Shown: one piece after another, positions 1 through 38,671 of the stretch | Numbering within the stretch: the first letter of the stretch is position 1 | How the letters are laid out: every line of letters begins with the position of its first letter | Assembly (NCBI RefSeq): GCF_964340395.1 | Contig: NC_135557.1 | Span: 23,194,725 to 23,258,724, forward strand | Direction: 5' to 3' | DNA length: 64,000 bases | Source of the DNA: Glandiceps talaboti | Lineage: Eukaryota; Hemichordata; Enteropneusta; Spengelidae | Position numbers and translations under genes: made by a program | Notes under the pieces: generated by a model | Database searches by the model: none | What the model saw: only the letters and a program-made list of their open reading frames with translations | What the model was told of the DNA's origin: nothing

Positions 1-597
1 GAGGTTGAAATTAATTGTACAGCTGATGCAGTACCAACAGCATCTATAGTGTGGTATGAATTATCTGATAACGTCACACAAGAAATAAAACCAGATAATC
101 ATAGGGACATCAAAATAAGCTACGCCGATGGAACTCTTATTACAAGTACCTTTACAATCTACTCAGTTACTTCATCTGACTATGGAACTTACATGTGCAA
201 TGCATCTAATTGGATTCCACCAGGTGATGCACGTCGAATTGAAGTGTGTGCTGGTAAGCCGTCAAACTAATAAAATGATATAATTTAAATCTGATTACAA
301 GAATACGAGAATGATAATGTCTCTGCTAAGAGGGACTAGAGGTTTAGCTGCAGAACATTGCGTTGAGAGCTCAAAGTCCATCGACCTCAATCTAATATTT
401 TTGCAGTATAATACATTTTGATAACTAGGTATCATTATATTTAGGATTTGTTATTAATAACTTGAGGGTAACAAATTAGAGCTCATGTCAGTAATACAAA
501 CGTTCACGGAAATTTGTTTCTATCAATTGTAATTATAATTTATCTACTTATTACCTAACACTCTGACTATATCTCACATTGTCTATGGCAATTACTC

Positions 598-2306
<1,709 letters not shown>

Positions 2307-4298
2307 TGTCTGTCAGTTGGTGAATGTGAAGAGAAAAAGGCTGGAACTAATACCAATACTGGCGCAATTGTATTCATTTGTCTAGTAGTTGTGGGTTGTA
2401 TTGTAGCAGGAGCAGTCGTTATACCTTATATCTATATCAAAAAGAAAAAGGGTAAGTAAAGCGTTTTTACATGAATAGACTATCCTTATAGTATCTTTTG
2501 TAAACTTTATTTTGGAAAAAAAAGCATTTTAAAACAAGCAGAACTTTAAAAATACAACAAATATCTATAGAATTTTAAAATCCACGATTAGAGGAATTAA
2601 TAAGAACAACTGGAATTAAACTATTGTGACAGGTATGCCCTTAACAAGTCTGTTTATTGTTGATCGTTTAACTTTATAGCAGCAATGAGGTACTGCACTC
2701 AGCCTCTGTTGGTATTACTGTTAGTGAATTTTGTTTTGTTGGTTTGCATTTTCGCGGTCTTTCTTTTCTTATTGTGGCTATGTTTTTTCTCTTGCAGATA
2801 AAAACGAGTAAATCTATGAACGAATGCATAAAAAATCAACATCCTACTTTGAAATCGGAATAATAAATACACATACCCGATGATTGTAATGGTAACAGAC
2901 TGCCGTCGTTGTTCTAAAGGTTTCCGAGACTGAGAAAAATTACCTTCTTAAAATTGTGTAGTCCAAGTTCTTGAATATTTGTAATTTAAATGACCATGTA
3001 CATGTAATTCCATTTCATCTATACACAAAGTATCCAATGTTTGCACACTGTTTCCTGTTTCTGTCTTTTAAAGTGATAACGTGGTAAGCACGTTCCTCAT
3101 TGTCGTTCGCATTAAATAGTTAAAGTCTTCACCACATATTTTACAGTAAAATGCATTTCTAAGACTCTGGATCTCACCGACCTGAACCGGATGGAATTCC
3201 AAATGACGATCCTGAAATGAATGAGAGCATTGACGTATTGTGAACACAGCATTTCATATGGTATATAATAGTCATCTTATATACCAGGTTCGTCTTTGTT
3301 CATAAGTATATCATTATTAATAAGAGATGGTATTTTTTTCCCCCGTTTTTTCGCCATCATTACGAACATAACTTCTGAGCAAACCGAAGACATATATGCA
3401 CAGCCTAACAAAGATAGGAAAAGGGTATGGATGAAACAAGAAGTAAAGGTACCCGAAGTGCAGCGGTAGGGGAGGGTGGGGGGGGGGGGGTAGAACTCTT
3501 CTAAAATACTTAAACATTTAAATATATAAAAAAGACAGGGTGTATGCAGTAGACAATAATCGACAAACCTTCGGGCGCTCTGCCTTTGATGTCCTTGGCG
3601 TATACAAACTGCACCGATATACATGTGTATGTTTAACATAACAGAGCGTTAATCTTTTAAATATGTTGACATAACTACACATTTTTTCTCTGTGAATGTT
3701 TATAGAAATATGTTAACCAAACAAGTGTTTTACATTTGTCTCTGAAGAACATCGGGGGTAATTTAAGTAAAAGGACTGGTGTAACTCTGTCTCATACTCG
3801 CCACATTTACACATCCTCTGCTCGAGATTTACCCCGGTGGAAAGACATGTTCAAATACGAATTTTCGCTTAGTGGTAGACATAATTGTGCAGTAAAACAT
3901 TTAGAACATGTAACGGTCAAAAATATAATGTCTTGATCATTGTTGTTATTGTTGCCTTTGTTTTAAATTTAGTCGCAAGACACTCACGTTACGTATATTG
4001 TATTTATGTTTATGCCAGAACGTTGGAGCGCAAAAAAAAAAAAATGGTGTATGCTGACCTAGATCTATCGAACTCGGGTCAAAGACGACACCAGCATAGT
4101 ACGACACCATGACCGAGACAGGGAGCACCAGTTGCTGGAGGAGGTGGAACAGAGTACGCATCCATTGCTCTTTTGAGAACCGCTCAACAGACTCTGGGGA
4201 ACCTGACACCCTGAAACTTATAACTATAATGAGAGATCACTACGTGCAATAAAACGTTTAGATTATATAACAAAAGATGATTACTGAATAGGCTTACA

Positions 4299-4408
<110 letters not shown>

Positions 4409-4663
4409 TTGGGCAAGATTTGAACCTTTACTGTGCCTCAGTCAACCGTACCCAGCTGTATAACTGGGGACCTGGTAAGATGTAGGTTGCAATGTGAAGG
4501 CTTTAATCCCATGCGCTTAAATAGATGCAATGGATTGTATGCTCCCCGGAGGAAGACTAAAGGGCCGTTGTGCTGCTCTGATCCAAGCCAGGGGTAATAA
4601 TATTGTAAAGTACTTAGAGCACGGAGTGGGATAGCGCTATAACACACCAACATTATTATTATC

Positions 4664-4724
<61 letters not shown>

Positions 4725-4799
4725 TTAAACTATTACGCTCTGCCACTGCGGTATAGAGCACTGTCTTAGCAGATTGATACTCACCGAGTTATATATATA

Positions 4800-5056
4800 T
4801 AGTTGCAAGTGGCCTGCTATCCCTTTCTTAAAAAAATGTGTTTTAAAAGCACGGGCTTTCGGAGACAGATAGTATGATACTGGTTAATATTAAAATCATT
4901 CATTTATTATGTCTTATAACATACATATCTGAAAAAACATAGCATTTATTGCAAGTCAGCATAATTTACATTTTTTAAGATCCAGTACTTCTGCTTGTTG
5001 TTGACTTGTTTGTTGTAGACATTAAATACGAATCGTGTTTACACTGCAGATTAATT
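4800..5056 (+). repeat. Dispersed repeat, copy 1
   Basis: Begins AGTTGCAAGTGGCCTGCTAT and includes AAAAGCACGGGCTTTCGG and CTTGTTGTTGACTTG. The same blocks in the same order recur at 45836-46226. No coding potential is seen; probably an interspersed element of unknown class. Confidence 0.75.
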
Positions 5057-5665
5057 GGGTTGATGATAATGACTGTCCGAATGTTGGTATGTATATAAGG
5101 ATGCAGGACATCTTTGTGGGTCATCTTGTTCGACAAACAATCAATGTAGTACGCGTACGTTGTCGTACATTATATATTTTAATTTAAACTCCAGTGTCAA
5201 TGTTAAGGGAATTATTTTGAATATTACATAACTAAACATTATTGAATAATGTGATATATTATGTCATCGAGTAACAGAAATTGTTATAATAATAATCTTT
5301 ATTGTCCATTTGTTAAAAAATAAAATATGGAAAATTTCCTTTTTGCATCACAGGTCCTAAAAACACAAGCATCACAAAGATATATATATACAAATGCATA
5401 CTTAAAAAGAAGAGAATTTTCATGAAATATTTTCTATTGTTTTCAATTCACAAAGCAATGATGCCACCTCTATTAATTCTAATTCAGTAACTTGTCTACA
5501 ATGCCGAACAGCATGCTGGGTCTATTGTTATGTAAATTAGGTTAAAGATTAGGTGTAAGAAATGCAATAAAGTATTCAACATCTTGGATATAAAATATCT
5601 ATCGGCTTTCGTGACATATCACATGGGCTGTGCACTTAACAATTATTCTCATAGGTCATTATGAG
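5057..5665. other. 3' flank of RTK1
   Basis: No gene found. A possible RTK1 polyadenylation signal (AATAAA on the minus strand) lies at 5298-5303, about 360 bases past the stop codon. The rest is AT-rich and unremarkable. Confidence 0.4.
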
Positions 5666-17115
<11,450 letters not shown>

Positions 17116-17460
17116 TATGCTACACTCTGTCTCCTTCTTTTTTCAAATCTATTATTCCCAGAGTATTGTCGTCTTAGGTCTTACGATACCTCAGGCGACT
17201 TCTTAATCCAACCACGGACAGTGCCGAACCTACTTGACTAGAGGCAAATATACCCTTCGTGATATAACATAGTTGAGGGCGCTATGGTTGCAACATAAAG
17301 TGTATATATGTTAACCACGAAAACTATCACACTTCTGGTCTGTCAAGAGTAAACAATACAGTCACGGATAGAACAATACACAGCCATAGTTTATTTTATA
17401 ATCTTTACACTACATTAACATGCTGACGTACTATTTAGGCCCATTTTCCAATCTCAGTCT
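17116..17460 (-). promoter_or_regulatory. RTK1 promoter region, shared with gene 2
   Basis: The 345 bases before the RTK1 start codon match, in reverse orientation, those before gene 2 (28500-28856). I estimate above 90% identity by eye, with a few short indels. The match extends without a break through the ATG and the signal-peptide exon. Both copies are bounded upstream by the 5' end of the same LINE, so that insertion predates the duplication. No clear TATA box near the ATG. Confidence 0.65.
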
Positions 17461-20400
17461 TTCTTCAAGTATGTAAAGTCACATTGTTGTACACATGCGT
17501 GACTTCGTCTGGTAGATACAATAAATTGTGATCTGTTGTTTGCTAGTGAACATTGGCTTACACCTCAGGAATTGTCATCCTTCAATATTACTCTTACTGA
17601 AAACAATAGGCGGGTACACATGAATACCAGTATCGATATAGATGATTCTTTGATTGGTCGCCCATATGGTGGTGTCGGTTTTATTGCAAACAGAGTGTCA
17701 GGTTTTTCGTATAAACCTGTATGTATTTTTTTATATAATATCTGGCGTGCAACTAATTTCTAAATGGAAAATTATCTTAACTGTTTTGGGGTCTACCTGC
17801 CTTATTGTATGGGTTTTTTTTCTGATCAAATAGATCTATTATGTGAAACATTAGATATCCTACAACCAAACCTGATACTGTGGATGAACTAAACTCTGAA
17901 TTCATTGTATAGTGTCTCATCTATTTAATCTTGGGAAATCAACTGACTAATTATTGAAATTGAACTTGAAATTTGTATTTTGCTATACCAACTGAAATAA
18001 TTAGTTGTATAATGGTATATTAATTACAGATCGCTGGTTGATTGAATTGCAATACTGTGTTCGATACCGATCAAGTCTATTGTTAATTAAGTTTAAGACA
18101 TTTAGTGATTAATTTATTCAAGTAACAGTTCGTTATAATATTACTGCCATATTGTAATTAATTTATTCCAGTCTACTTGTATATTAATTACAGATCATTG
18201 ATTGATTGAATTGCAATACTGTGTGTTTGATACTGATCAACCTTTTTGTTAATTAAGTTTAAGATATATAGAGATTACATTATTTAAGTATTAATTCATT
18301 GTAATATTGTTGTCGCATTGCAGTTAATTCATTCAACAATTTATTTATTTATTTATTTATTGTACTATGGCAATTAATTTATTCAACCTGTAAGATTATA
18401 TTGCATTGATTGTATATTGGATAATTAATTTATTTCATTATTAATTATCTCACTCGTAAGATATTCACTGTCGATATTTATGTATATAAGTATATTTATT
18501 TTGGTTGTAATAATAATATATACAAGTGTGGAAACTCCAAAATATTTGTGTGGCGAGTGTTTCATTCTCAGTGTATACGCCAGACAGAAAACTTGTATCC
18601 AAAGTGACGCCAACAATAGTACCCCAGGCCCGGAGAAATTACTTTATGCAATCCAAGTACTCGTGTTTGTTGAGATTGGACGAGAAATCGGTTACATATA
18701 CATCCCTTGTCATGATTGTTGGTGATATGGATGCATCGACCACTTCCTATTAGCAGCTAGACAGCTCGGTAATCTGTGGTACCGACGACATCCCTTTACA
18801 AAACAGTTATATTTTGTACGATTTCCTATGCAATAACGAATTCCTGGTTGATAATTTAAAGTTTGCACAAAATGTTAGACATACTTACTTTAATGACTTT
18901 TCTAAGTCTTACATTGACCAAGTTTTTTGTTCTAGTTCAGCAATGGATATCACCAGTGGTTGTACTATTATATCAGATCTTTCTTTAAATGTTAGTGATC
19001 ATTATCCACTTTGTACTACACTCCACTTTAGTCTTACATTTGTTTCTGGTGTTGACGACGATGTTAACACAATCAACGCGCCTACACTCCCGGTAGTCAA
19101 CTGGTCTGATGGTAGCATTATACTCTGCCTACAGTGAATACATAAATCAAGCAGCTATGTCATTATAGACGTGCACATTGATGACATCAGTACTGGTGAT
19201 TGTGATGCAACGTATAGAGTTGTAGATTCTATATGTAGTGATGTTGTTAATGTCATGCACGATTCATGTAAAACTGTCAATTTTGAATAATCGTCGATAT
19301 AAAGAAAAATCTTGGTGAAATAATGATTGTCTTATGATGCGAAAAAGACAACGTTTTTGGTTTAATATTTGGAAATCTTGTGACAGACCTCGTATAGGTC
19401 AAATTTATCTTTGCTACAAAGCAGCTAAAAGGGCATATAGATATACTTGAAAAGTAGGTTGAACGGTTTACCTCATTTCATCAGTTCACTTTATACTTGT
19501 CGATCTTTAAGAACATTTTGGAATTGTATTCGAAAGTAGAAACGTAATTTACATCAAAATAATGATAGCTGTATTTATATTAAAAAGTTTTATGACCAAT
19601 TCACCTGTAATTTTAGTATTTTAATGTTTTCTGTTATGCTGATGATTTAATGCTTGCCAGTTTGTCAGTTACTGGACTTCAAAATATGATTGACGTTGCA
19701 CAGAGATATATCACTAATCATGGTTTACGATTTAATCCTCCAAAAACAGAATGTGTCATCTTTGGTCGTTGTACACTTAGTCCTCATCCATATTGGTTAC
19801 TGGATGGTGTAAGACTTGATCAGTGTGACAGCGTGAATTATTTAGGGGTTACGCTTTCTTTTCCAAATGAACACATTACGAATAGAATAAATGCATTTTG
19901 TGGATTTCAAGGCGCTGGATTTAATATTTGTTCTTAAATTGGTAATGTGTTAGTTTACATGAGGAATACTGCTATTAGACCAGTTTTAACATATGGTATT
20001 AACTGTCTACATGTATCTAAATCATATTTGAATGAGGCGGAAAAACTACTAAAGGCTGCACTTGGCTTTCATAAATATTGTAAAAGCACAACCTTTCTGA
20101 AAACAATTCATGTGATAACAATTGAAACGTCAGTGGAAATCAGTTCCCTTACACTGATGAAATAACTTTTTAGTAATATTTCTCGTGCAAGTTGTTCTAT
20201 ATGCATCTGCTAAATATGCATTGTTGTGGTAAGCTGAAGGGACACACATTGATTTATTGTCCCATACTCGGGCAATTTGTGTCATAAATAATGTTTGATT
20301 TTTCGCTATATGTTTGACGTGCAATATTCTAAATCGGTCTTAAGAAATCTGAAAACATCTCGTATATCAGATGGGATGACAGACAGTGTCCGGCAGCTTT

Positions 20401-20556
20401 TATATCCGACGGATCGATCCACAGAGTTGTCGGATTATTAGCATGTTGTTGATGCCATTTAGACATTATATTGCATCAATTTTTTTGTATGATTGCAATG
20501 TACGATACGTTACGTTTACTTTTTCTTTACTTTTCTGGTTTCTCTTCTTATGAAGA
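17461..20556 (+). mobile_element. Non-LTR retrotransposon, degraded (LINE copy 1)
   Basis: APE-endonuclease pieces at 17536-17763 (RPYGGVGFIANR) and 18814-19137 (YIDQVFCSS, VSDHYPL) are followed by part of the reverse transcriptase with YADDLML at about 19633-19653 and SVNYLGVTLS near 19833. Several frameshifts and stops are present and the central reverse transcriptase is deleted. An AT-rich block (about 17885-18700) that is missing from copy 2 interrupts the endonuclease; it contains a roughly 165-base tandem duplication (about 18023-18330). The 3' UTR ends abruptly at about 20556 inside an orphan Ig1 exon. Endonuclease type points to a Jockey/CR1/L2-like clade, not resolved further. Confidence 0.82.
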
Positions 20557-20880
20557 CGTAGCTTGCATTTATCGCCGTCACTGTCTAATTCATAAACGCC
20601 TGGTCCTACTCCTGTCAGAGTGTCTTCTCTTGTGATTGTCGTACTATCTTTCACCCATTCATGTAGTGTTGGTTTGGATGTAAATGTACAGTTAAACTGT
20701 GTACTGTCTCCTGGTATGACGAGTGTATCAGATGGCACCACATCTGAAGCTGTAAAGAATTAAGCATATATGTGTAACCTCTATAGTATGCTTCTACGAA
20801 TAGGGTGGGGTGATATTTTGAAATATTTACGGAATCAATTTGGAGCTGTATAATCATAATAATGTGTATAGTTCAATGTT
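20555..20880 (-). pseudogene. Orphan Ig1 exon fragment with intron flank
   Basis: 20749-20555 repeats the RTK1 Ig1 exon (PSDTLVIPGDSTQ, SKPTLHEW, GPGVYELDSDGDK) with its acceptor site, and 20750 to about 20880 repeats the neighbouring intron 1. It has a 24-base in-frame deletion near its start and is cut after about two thirds of the exon by the LINE 3' end, losing the second Ig cysteine. No other exon accompanies it, so it is a non-functional relic of a further ectodomain copy. Confidence 0.88.
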
Positions 20881-20954
20881 TTCCCATCTGTGCAACTACA
20901 ATGGTGTTGTGGTTATCGGTAATGTAAGTGTTTCTTTTTAGCGTCTCTGTCTCT

Positions 20955-20961
20955 GTTTGTT

Positions 20962-21026
<65 letters not shown>
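20955..21026. repeat. (TGTC)n microsatellite
   Basis: TGTC/CTGT run with a short TGTT leader, outside any gene. Confidence 0.96.
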
Positions 21027-21028
<2 letters not shown>

Positions 21029-21972
21029 ACCATAAATTATTTGGGAGATATGACCAATTAGACAAGGATGGATTAATTTTGACAGATACATGGTAATGCT
21101 ATTGAACTAGTGTAATCTAAATGAAACTTATGGGTCTAGGTTGCTCACATTTTAATCAACTGCATTACCATGGATATGTTTATTGATGGATTGTCTAAAA
21201 AATGTACACAGAATGTTTACGGAATTTTGCCACAATAAAGTTTAAGCAAACACAGACTAACTTGCCGATATGACTTAAATCACGAAAATAACGATCAACG
21301 TTTCGGTAATTCATTCTGCTTGTAAAAGTAATGTTGTACATAGCCAACCCTTTTCTAAACCAGTCTACTCTTTAATAGCAATTGAATGCTTGAGTTATCT
21401 TCAGAGATTTGTTTAATGAGTTGGAGAAAATTATGTGATTGTCGAAGTATTCTATTGTGACAAACTCGTTGAAAGTACACGAGAAACTTTGATATTCAAA
21501 GCCCAATCACTCAACGAAAATATTACACCAGATGTTTAAATTTAAATATTCATAGCGTACATAAATGTTAAAGTAAGGCATTCGAAGACACATTGTCATT
21601 CCTCGCACAAACAGGGGCGCTGACACAATTGAGCTCCGAGATGGCTTCGACCTCATCCGGCTGTGCAGACCCTGTTAGTGTCATAGTACTCATATGCATC
21701 ACTATACTGAAGAAAAAAATACATCTCTGCAGCCCAGAAGATCAAAGTCACTTCAAACCAGAACCATGCCCGATCATCTACCGTTTGGTCAACACCATGG
21801 AATAAGGGCACATGTCGATGCCGCACATTTGAAGGAGGGAGGGCGCAGTCACCGAACGTGGTGGACGTGTTTTCGAGTGCGTGCTGAGTTTTCACTAATT
21901 TACGGAGTTTTCTTCGTTGTAACACCCAAAACTTTGCTATAGAACTTGACATAATCATATAGTCATCAAAGT
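21027..21972. other. Intergenic, possible 5' end of LINE 3
   Basis: No gene seen. From about 21600 the base composition becomes more GC-rich, suggesting that the 5' UTR of the LINE fragment starting its first frame at 21973 may begin here. Confidence 0.4.
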
Positions 21973-23746
21973 ATGGCGTCAAATGGTGGTGTTTCTCGAA
22001 GGCAACAGGAAAAACAACTCAGGCAATCCTCCGTTGAAAATGTATTGGAAAGTGCAACAGGTGGGACGTCGGATTTTAATGCAAATGACATCTACACCTT
22101 ACTATGCAACCTGAAGTCCGGGCAAGATTCGCTGAGGAAAGTTCTTGAAAGTAAGATTGATAAGCTTAAGAATGATTTGGCAGCGACCCTAGAAACGAAA
22201 CTCAATGCTATGAAATACGACGTTGCTCTGGAATTTGGTAAAATGGAGAACACATTCATTCAGATAGAAGATCGTCTGCAACGTCTGAAAACTAACGGTA
22301 TGGAATCTCATGCTAATTCGCACCGTAATGTGAGTGGTGATGTCGTCTTTGAGTCCGAAGTTTCTATTATCGCAATCAATCTAGCTGAAGAAAATGGTGA
22401 AGATTTAACACTGAAAGTTAATGCATTGCTTGCTACACTTGGTGAGCAAATTGTTAATTCAGTTAAGATAGTCAAATGTCAGAGATTGAGAAGTCGTCGC
22501 CAAGGAAACCCAGGTGTGGTCAAAATAGCATTTGAAAGTGTTCAACTGTACTAAAGGCTAAAAGTAAACTTCGTAACAGCGAGGAGTTCTCACGGGTATT
22601 CCTGAAAACGTGCAAGACACATATCGAACGCCTGATAGACATTAACTTTCGTACTATTTTGAATCATTTGCCTGGTGGTTTGGAGTATCGTATCGCTGGT
22701 AATGGTCGCATAATACGCAATGACCAAGGTCAAGAGCTAGGTCCAAGTGAGGGGAATGCAACGTCCGGACAAAATGAACCAGCTAGTGACGAATAGGAAT
22801 TACCTCGTCCGTCGAGTATCGATAGTATAAAGATCGCACACCTTAATGTCGGGGGCTGGACTGAAAGAAACCACGCGTTGAGAAATGAGATTATACGCAA
22901 GACTAATGCTGACATATAAGTATAAATGAAATCCATCTATCCGGAAATGACACTATCACTATTGACGGTTTCACCTGGTTTGGGTTTAATCGTACACGAA
23001 GACATTCCGCAGCACTTAGAAATTTCGGGGGAGTGGGTTCGATGTTTAAGAACTCTATCCTTGGTAACTATACGATCTCGGTTTTCGATAGGAACTATGA
23101 TGGTATTTTGGGTGTCAAACTAAATAGTAAATGTTCAGATTTTTCTTTCCTTATTTTGTCATGTTATTTGCCGCCAGAAAAATCCCCTTGGGGAAGAAAT
23201 GCACCAATTTTTTATAGTCATATCATAAGCACTCTATATATGGCTAGTGATGTAGATGCTGTGTTCATTTGCGGTGATTTCAACGCAAGAATTGGAAATT
23301 TGAATGATGTAATTGATGGTGTTGATTCAAGTCCTCAGAGGCAAGTGTTAGATACAAACACAAATCAATATGGTCGTGCTTTAACTGAAATTTTGACAGA
23401 TTTTAAGCTCTGTGTGCTTAATGGCAGGTTAGATGCACACGATGATAATTTTACGTCTGTTTCTCCAATGGGTAGAGCAGTAGTCGACTATTTGATTGTG
23501 CCTCATGAATATTTTATGCAATGTGATTCTTTTATAGTTACCACTATGTCGGATTTTCTGAATGATTATAATATAATGCACCTGCTACCTGAGCGTTGTA
23601 AAATTACTGACCATTACTTACTTGAAATAGTTTTCAACGCTCGATCTTTTCATAGTGTAGGATCTACTAGTCCTACCTCTGCCACTCCCTGTCCGATCAT
23701 GCAAGCTACTTCAGAGACGCGTTGTTTGAAAGTTCAAAGTCTTTAA
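21973..23746 (+). mobile_element. Non-LTR retrotransposon fragment with ORF1 and endonuclease (LINE 3)
   Basis: 21973-22554 encodes an ORF1-like protein of 193 residues: a basic, glutamine-rich N-terminus, a probable coiled coil (residues about 55-110) and a C-terminal domain. From about 22820 an endonuclease follows (KIAHLNVGGW, CGDFNARIG near 23270, RAVVDYLIVP near 23476, ITDHYLLEIV near 23600) with a frameshift near 22915. No reverse transcriptase follows, so the 3' half is missing. It is a different family from the two mirror LINE copies. Confidence 0.82.
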
Positions 23747-24581
23747 TTGTTGTTCATTGTATTACTGACAATTGAATGATAAACGAACGAAGGTACAAAC
23801 GAACGGTTCTTGGACAGTAGCGTCTTCAGGGGACAAAGTACGTTGGCCGCTGCTGTTGGCTATAAAGACCTCCCACCAACGACTCGGAGCATAAACTAAA
23901 CTATACAAATCTCTACATGAAGGTACAGACCAACACGGCCAAATTTAAATACTACAGTACAGGTGTACGTAAATCCAGCCAATCAGAGCAGCACTTACAT
24001 ACCGGCCCCAAAAGGCGCACTATCCAAGGAGTCTTTTCCACAATTAAACTAGTGCTAGGTCTGCAATAAATAAGAATTCCATTAGTACAAATATACAAGC
24101 ATAATACAATCATAATACACATAATTTTGATCAGTAATTCTATTTTGTATCAATCACTGTGGCATTACAGTATTCAATTAAATCAAATTTGAATAACAAT
24201 TCTTTCACATACTCCGTTTGGTTCATATATGATTCAATTTTTGTGCAATCTAAAGCTACGCCTTGGGGCGTTCTGACTAGAATGTCCAAGTGTTTTGTGA
24301 TTATTCAAAGCACTGCCAAGCTCCAAAGCGCCCTCCAACAAACATAAGGTGTAATCATCTTTATATAACAATGTAGTATGTTACTTTCTTTACTTGTTAT
24401 GACTGTCCTCTTTGCACCCCTTATTTTTAAGTGCTTTATACGAGCAATTCAGTTTTGTAGTGACTAATAAGCCCGGTGGGCTGGGTGATGTGTTTGCTTT
24501 CTGATATTGTTATTGCCAATTTGTGAAATGTATATCACATGTATGTCACTATAATAAACAACCTTAAGTTTACTTACTATA
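23747..24581. other. Intergenic, no gene seen
   Basis: Contains near-repeated AACGAACGAAGG/AAACGAACGG at about 23782-23806 and otherwise unremarkable sequence. Possibly further decayed element. Confidence 0.4.
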
Positions 24582-26523
<1,942 letters not shown>

Positions 26524-28499
26524 ATGGCATCAACAACATGCTAAGAATCCGACAACTCTGAGGATCGATCCGTCGGATATAAAAGCTGTCGGACACTGTA
26601 TGTCAGCTCATCTGATATACGAGATGTTTTCAGATTTCTTAAGACAGATTTCGATTATTGTATTATTTTTTACACAAATCGCCCGAGTACGGGACAGTAA
26701 ATCAGTGTGTCCCTTCAGCTTACCACAATAATACACATTTAGCAGATGCATATAAAACATACTTGCACGAGAAATAATACTAAAAGTGATTTCATCAGTG
26801 TAAGGGAACTGATTTACACTGACGTTTGAATTTTTATCACATTAATTGTTATTTAAAGGGGTGCTTCTACAATATTTACGAATGCCAAATGCAGCCTCAA
26901 GTAGTTTGCCTGCATTTTTTCCGCCTCATTCAAAGATGATTTAGATATACATGTACACAGTTAATACCATATGTTAAAACTGGTCTAAGAGCAGCATTCC
27001 ACATGTAAACAAACATATTACTATTATAAGAACAATTATTAAATCCAGTACTTTTAAATCCATAAAATGCCTTCCTGCATGCATTTATTCTATTCGTAAT
27101 GTGTTCGTTTGGATTAGTACAGGAAAGCGTAACCCCTAAATTATTCACGCTGTCACACTGAACAAGTCTTACACCATTCGATAACCAATGTGGATGAGGA
27201 TCAAAAATATTTTGATGTAAATTGCTTTTCTACTTTCGAATACAATGTCAAAATTTTCTTAAAGATCGAAAAGTATAAAGTGAACTGATCAAATGAGGTA
27301 AACCGTTCAACCTACTGTCCATTGCTCTTTTACAGGTATACCTATGTGCCTTTTTTGCTGCTTTGTAGCAAAATTAAATTTGACCTATACGAGGTCTGCC
27401 ACAAGATTTCCAAATATTAAACCAAAAACGTTGTCTATATCGCGTCATAAGACAATCATTATTCCAACAATTATTTTTTTTCTTGAAACCCCCTCTATAT
27501 CGACGATTATTGTCAGAAATGATATTTTTACATGAATCGTGCATGATATTTACAACATCATTACACATAGAATCTACAACTTTATAAGCTACCTCTCTAC
27601 CACTGATGTCAAAAATGTTCCACGTCTGTAATGACATCGCTGCTTGATTTATGTACTCACTATAGGCAGAGCATATTCTATCATCAGACCAGTTGACTAC
27701 CGGGAATGAAGGCGCGCTTATTATATTATCATGGTCGTCGACAACAGAAACAAACGTAAGACTAAATTGGAGTGTAGTACAAAGTGGATAATGATCACTA
27801 ACATTTAAAGAAAGATCTGACATAATAGCACACCCATTGATGATATCCATTGCTGAACTAGAACAAAAAACAATGGTCAATGTCATTAAAGTATGTTTAA
27901 CATTTTGTGCAAAATTTAAATTAGCAACCTGGAATTTGTTATTGCATAGGAAATCGTACAGAATATAACTATGTTTAGTAAAGGGGTGTCGCCGGTACCA
28001 AAAATTACCGAGCTACTAATAAATAGGAAGTGATGCATTCATACCACCAACAACCATGACAGGGGATGTATCCATAGTATCAAGGACTGATTGTAGGATA
28101 TCTAACGTTTCACATAATATATCAATTTGATCAGAACAACCATTATAATAAGGCAGGTAGACACCAAAAACCGTTAAGATAATTTTCCCATTAGAAATTA
28201 GTTGCACGCCAGAAATTCTATCAGACTCAACAAATAAAGGTTTAAACGAAATACCTGGCACTCTGTTCGCAATGAAACCGACACCACCATATGGGCGACC
28301 TAACAAAGATTCCTCTAGATCGATCCTAGACATCATGTGTACCCACCTATTGCTTTCAGTAAGCTTAATAGTGAAGGATGACATTCCTGAGGTGTAAGCC
28401 AATGTTCACTAACAAACAACAGATCACAGTTATCACCTTCTAAAATTGTATCTACAACACCAAGTCACGCATGCGTAAAACAATGCGACTTTACACACT

Positions 28500-28856
28500 T
28501 GAAGAAGGCCTGAGGACTTAGATTGGAAAATGGGACTAAATAGTACGTCAGCATGTTACTGTAGTGTAAAGATTATAAAATAAACTATGGGTGTGTATTG
28601 TTTTTTCCATGACTGTAATCTTTACTCTTGACAGACCAGAAGTGTGATAGTTTTCGTGGTTAATATACACTTTATGTTGCAACCATAGCGCCCTCAACTA
28701 TGTTATATCACGAAGGGTATATTTGCCTCTAGTCAAGTAGGTTCGGCACTGTCCGTGGTTGGATTAAGAAGTCGCCTGAGATATCGCAAGACCTAAAGAC
28801 GACAATACTCTGAGAATAATAGATTTGAAGAAAGAAAGGAGACACAGTGTAGCATA
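28500..28856 (+). promoter_or_regulatory. Gene 2 promoter region, shared with RTK1
   Basis: Inverted near-copy of 17116-17460 ending at the gene 2 ATG (28857). Conserved blocks include GCAACCATAGCGCCCTCAAC and CCGTGGTTGGATTAAGAAG. Likely gives the two genes similar expression, unless distal elements differ. Confidence 0.65.

Positions 28857-38671
<9,815 letters not shown>

Noticed and set aside
21973-23746. The 193-residue frame as a host coiled-coil gene
   Set aside because: It is followed directly by a LINE endonuclease with frameshifts, the usual ORF1/ORF2 layout.
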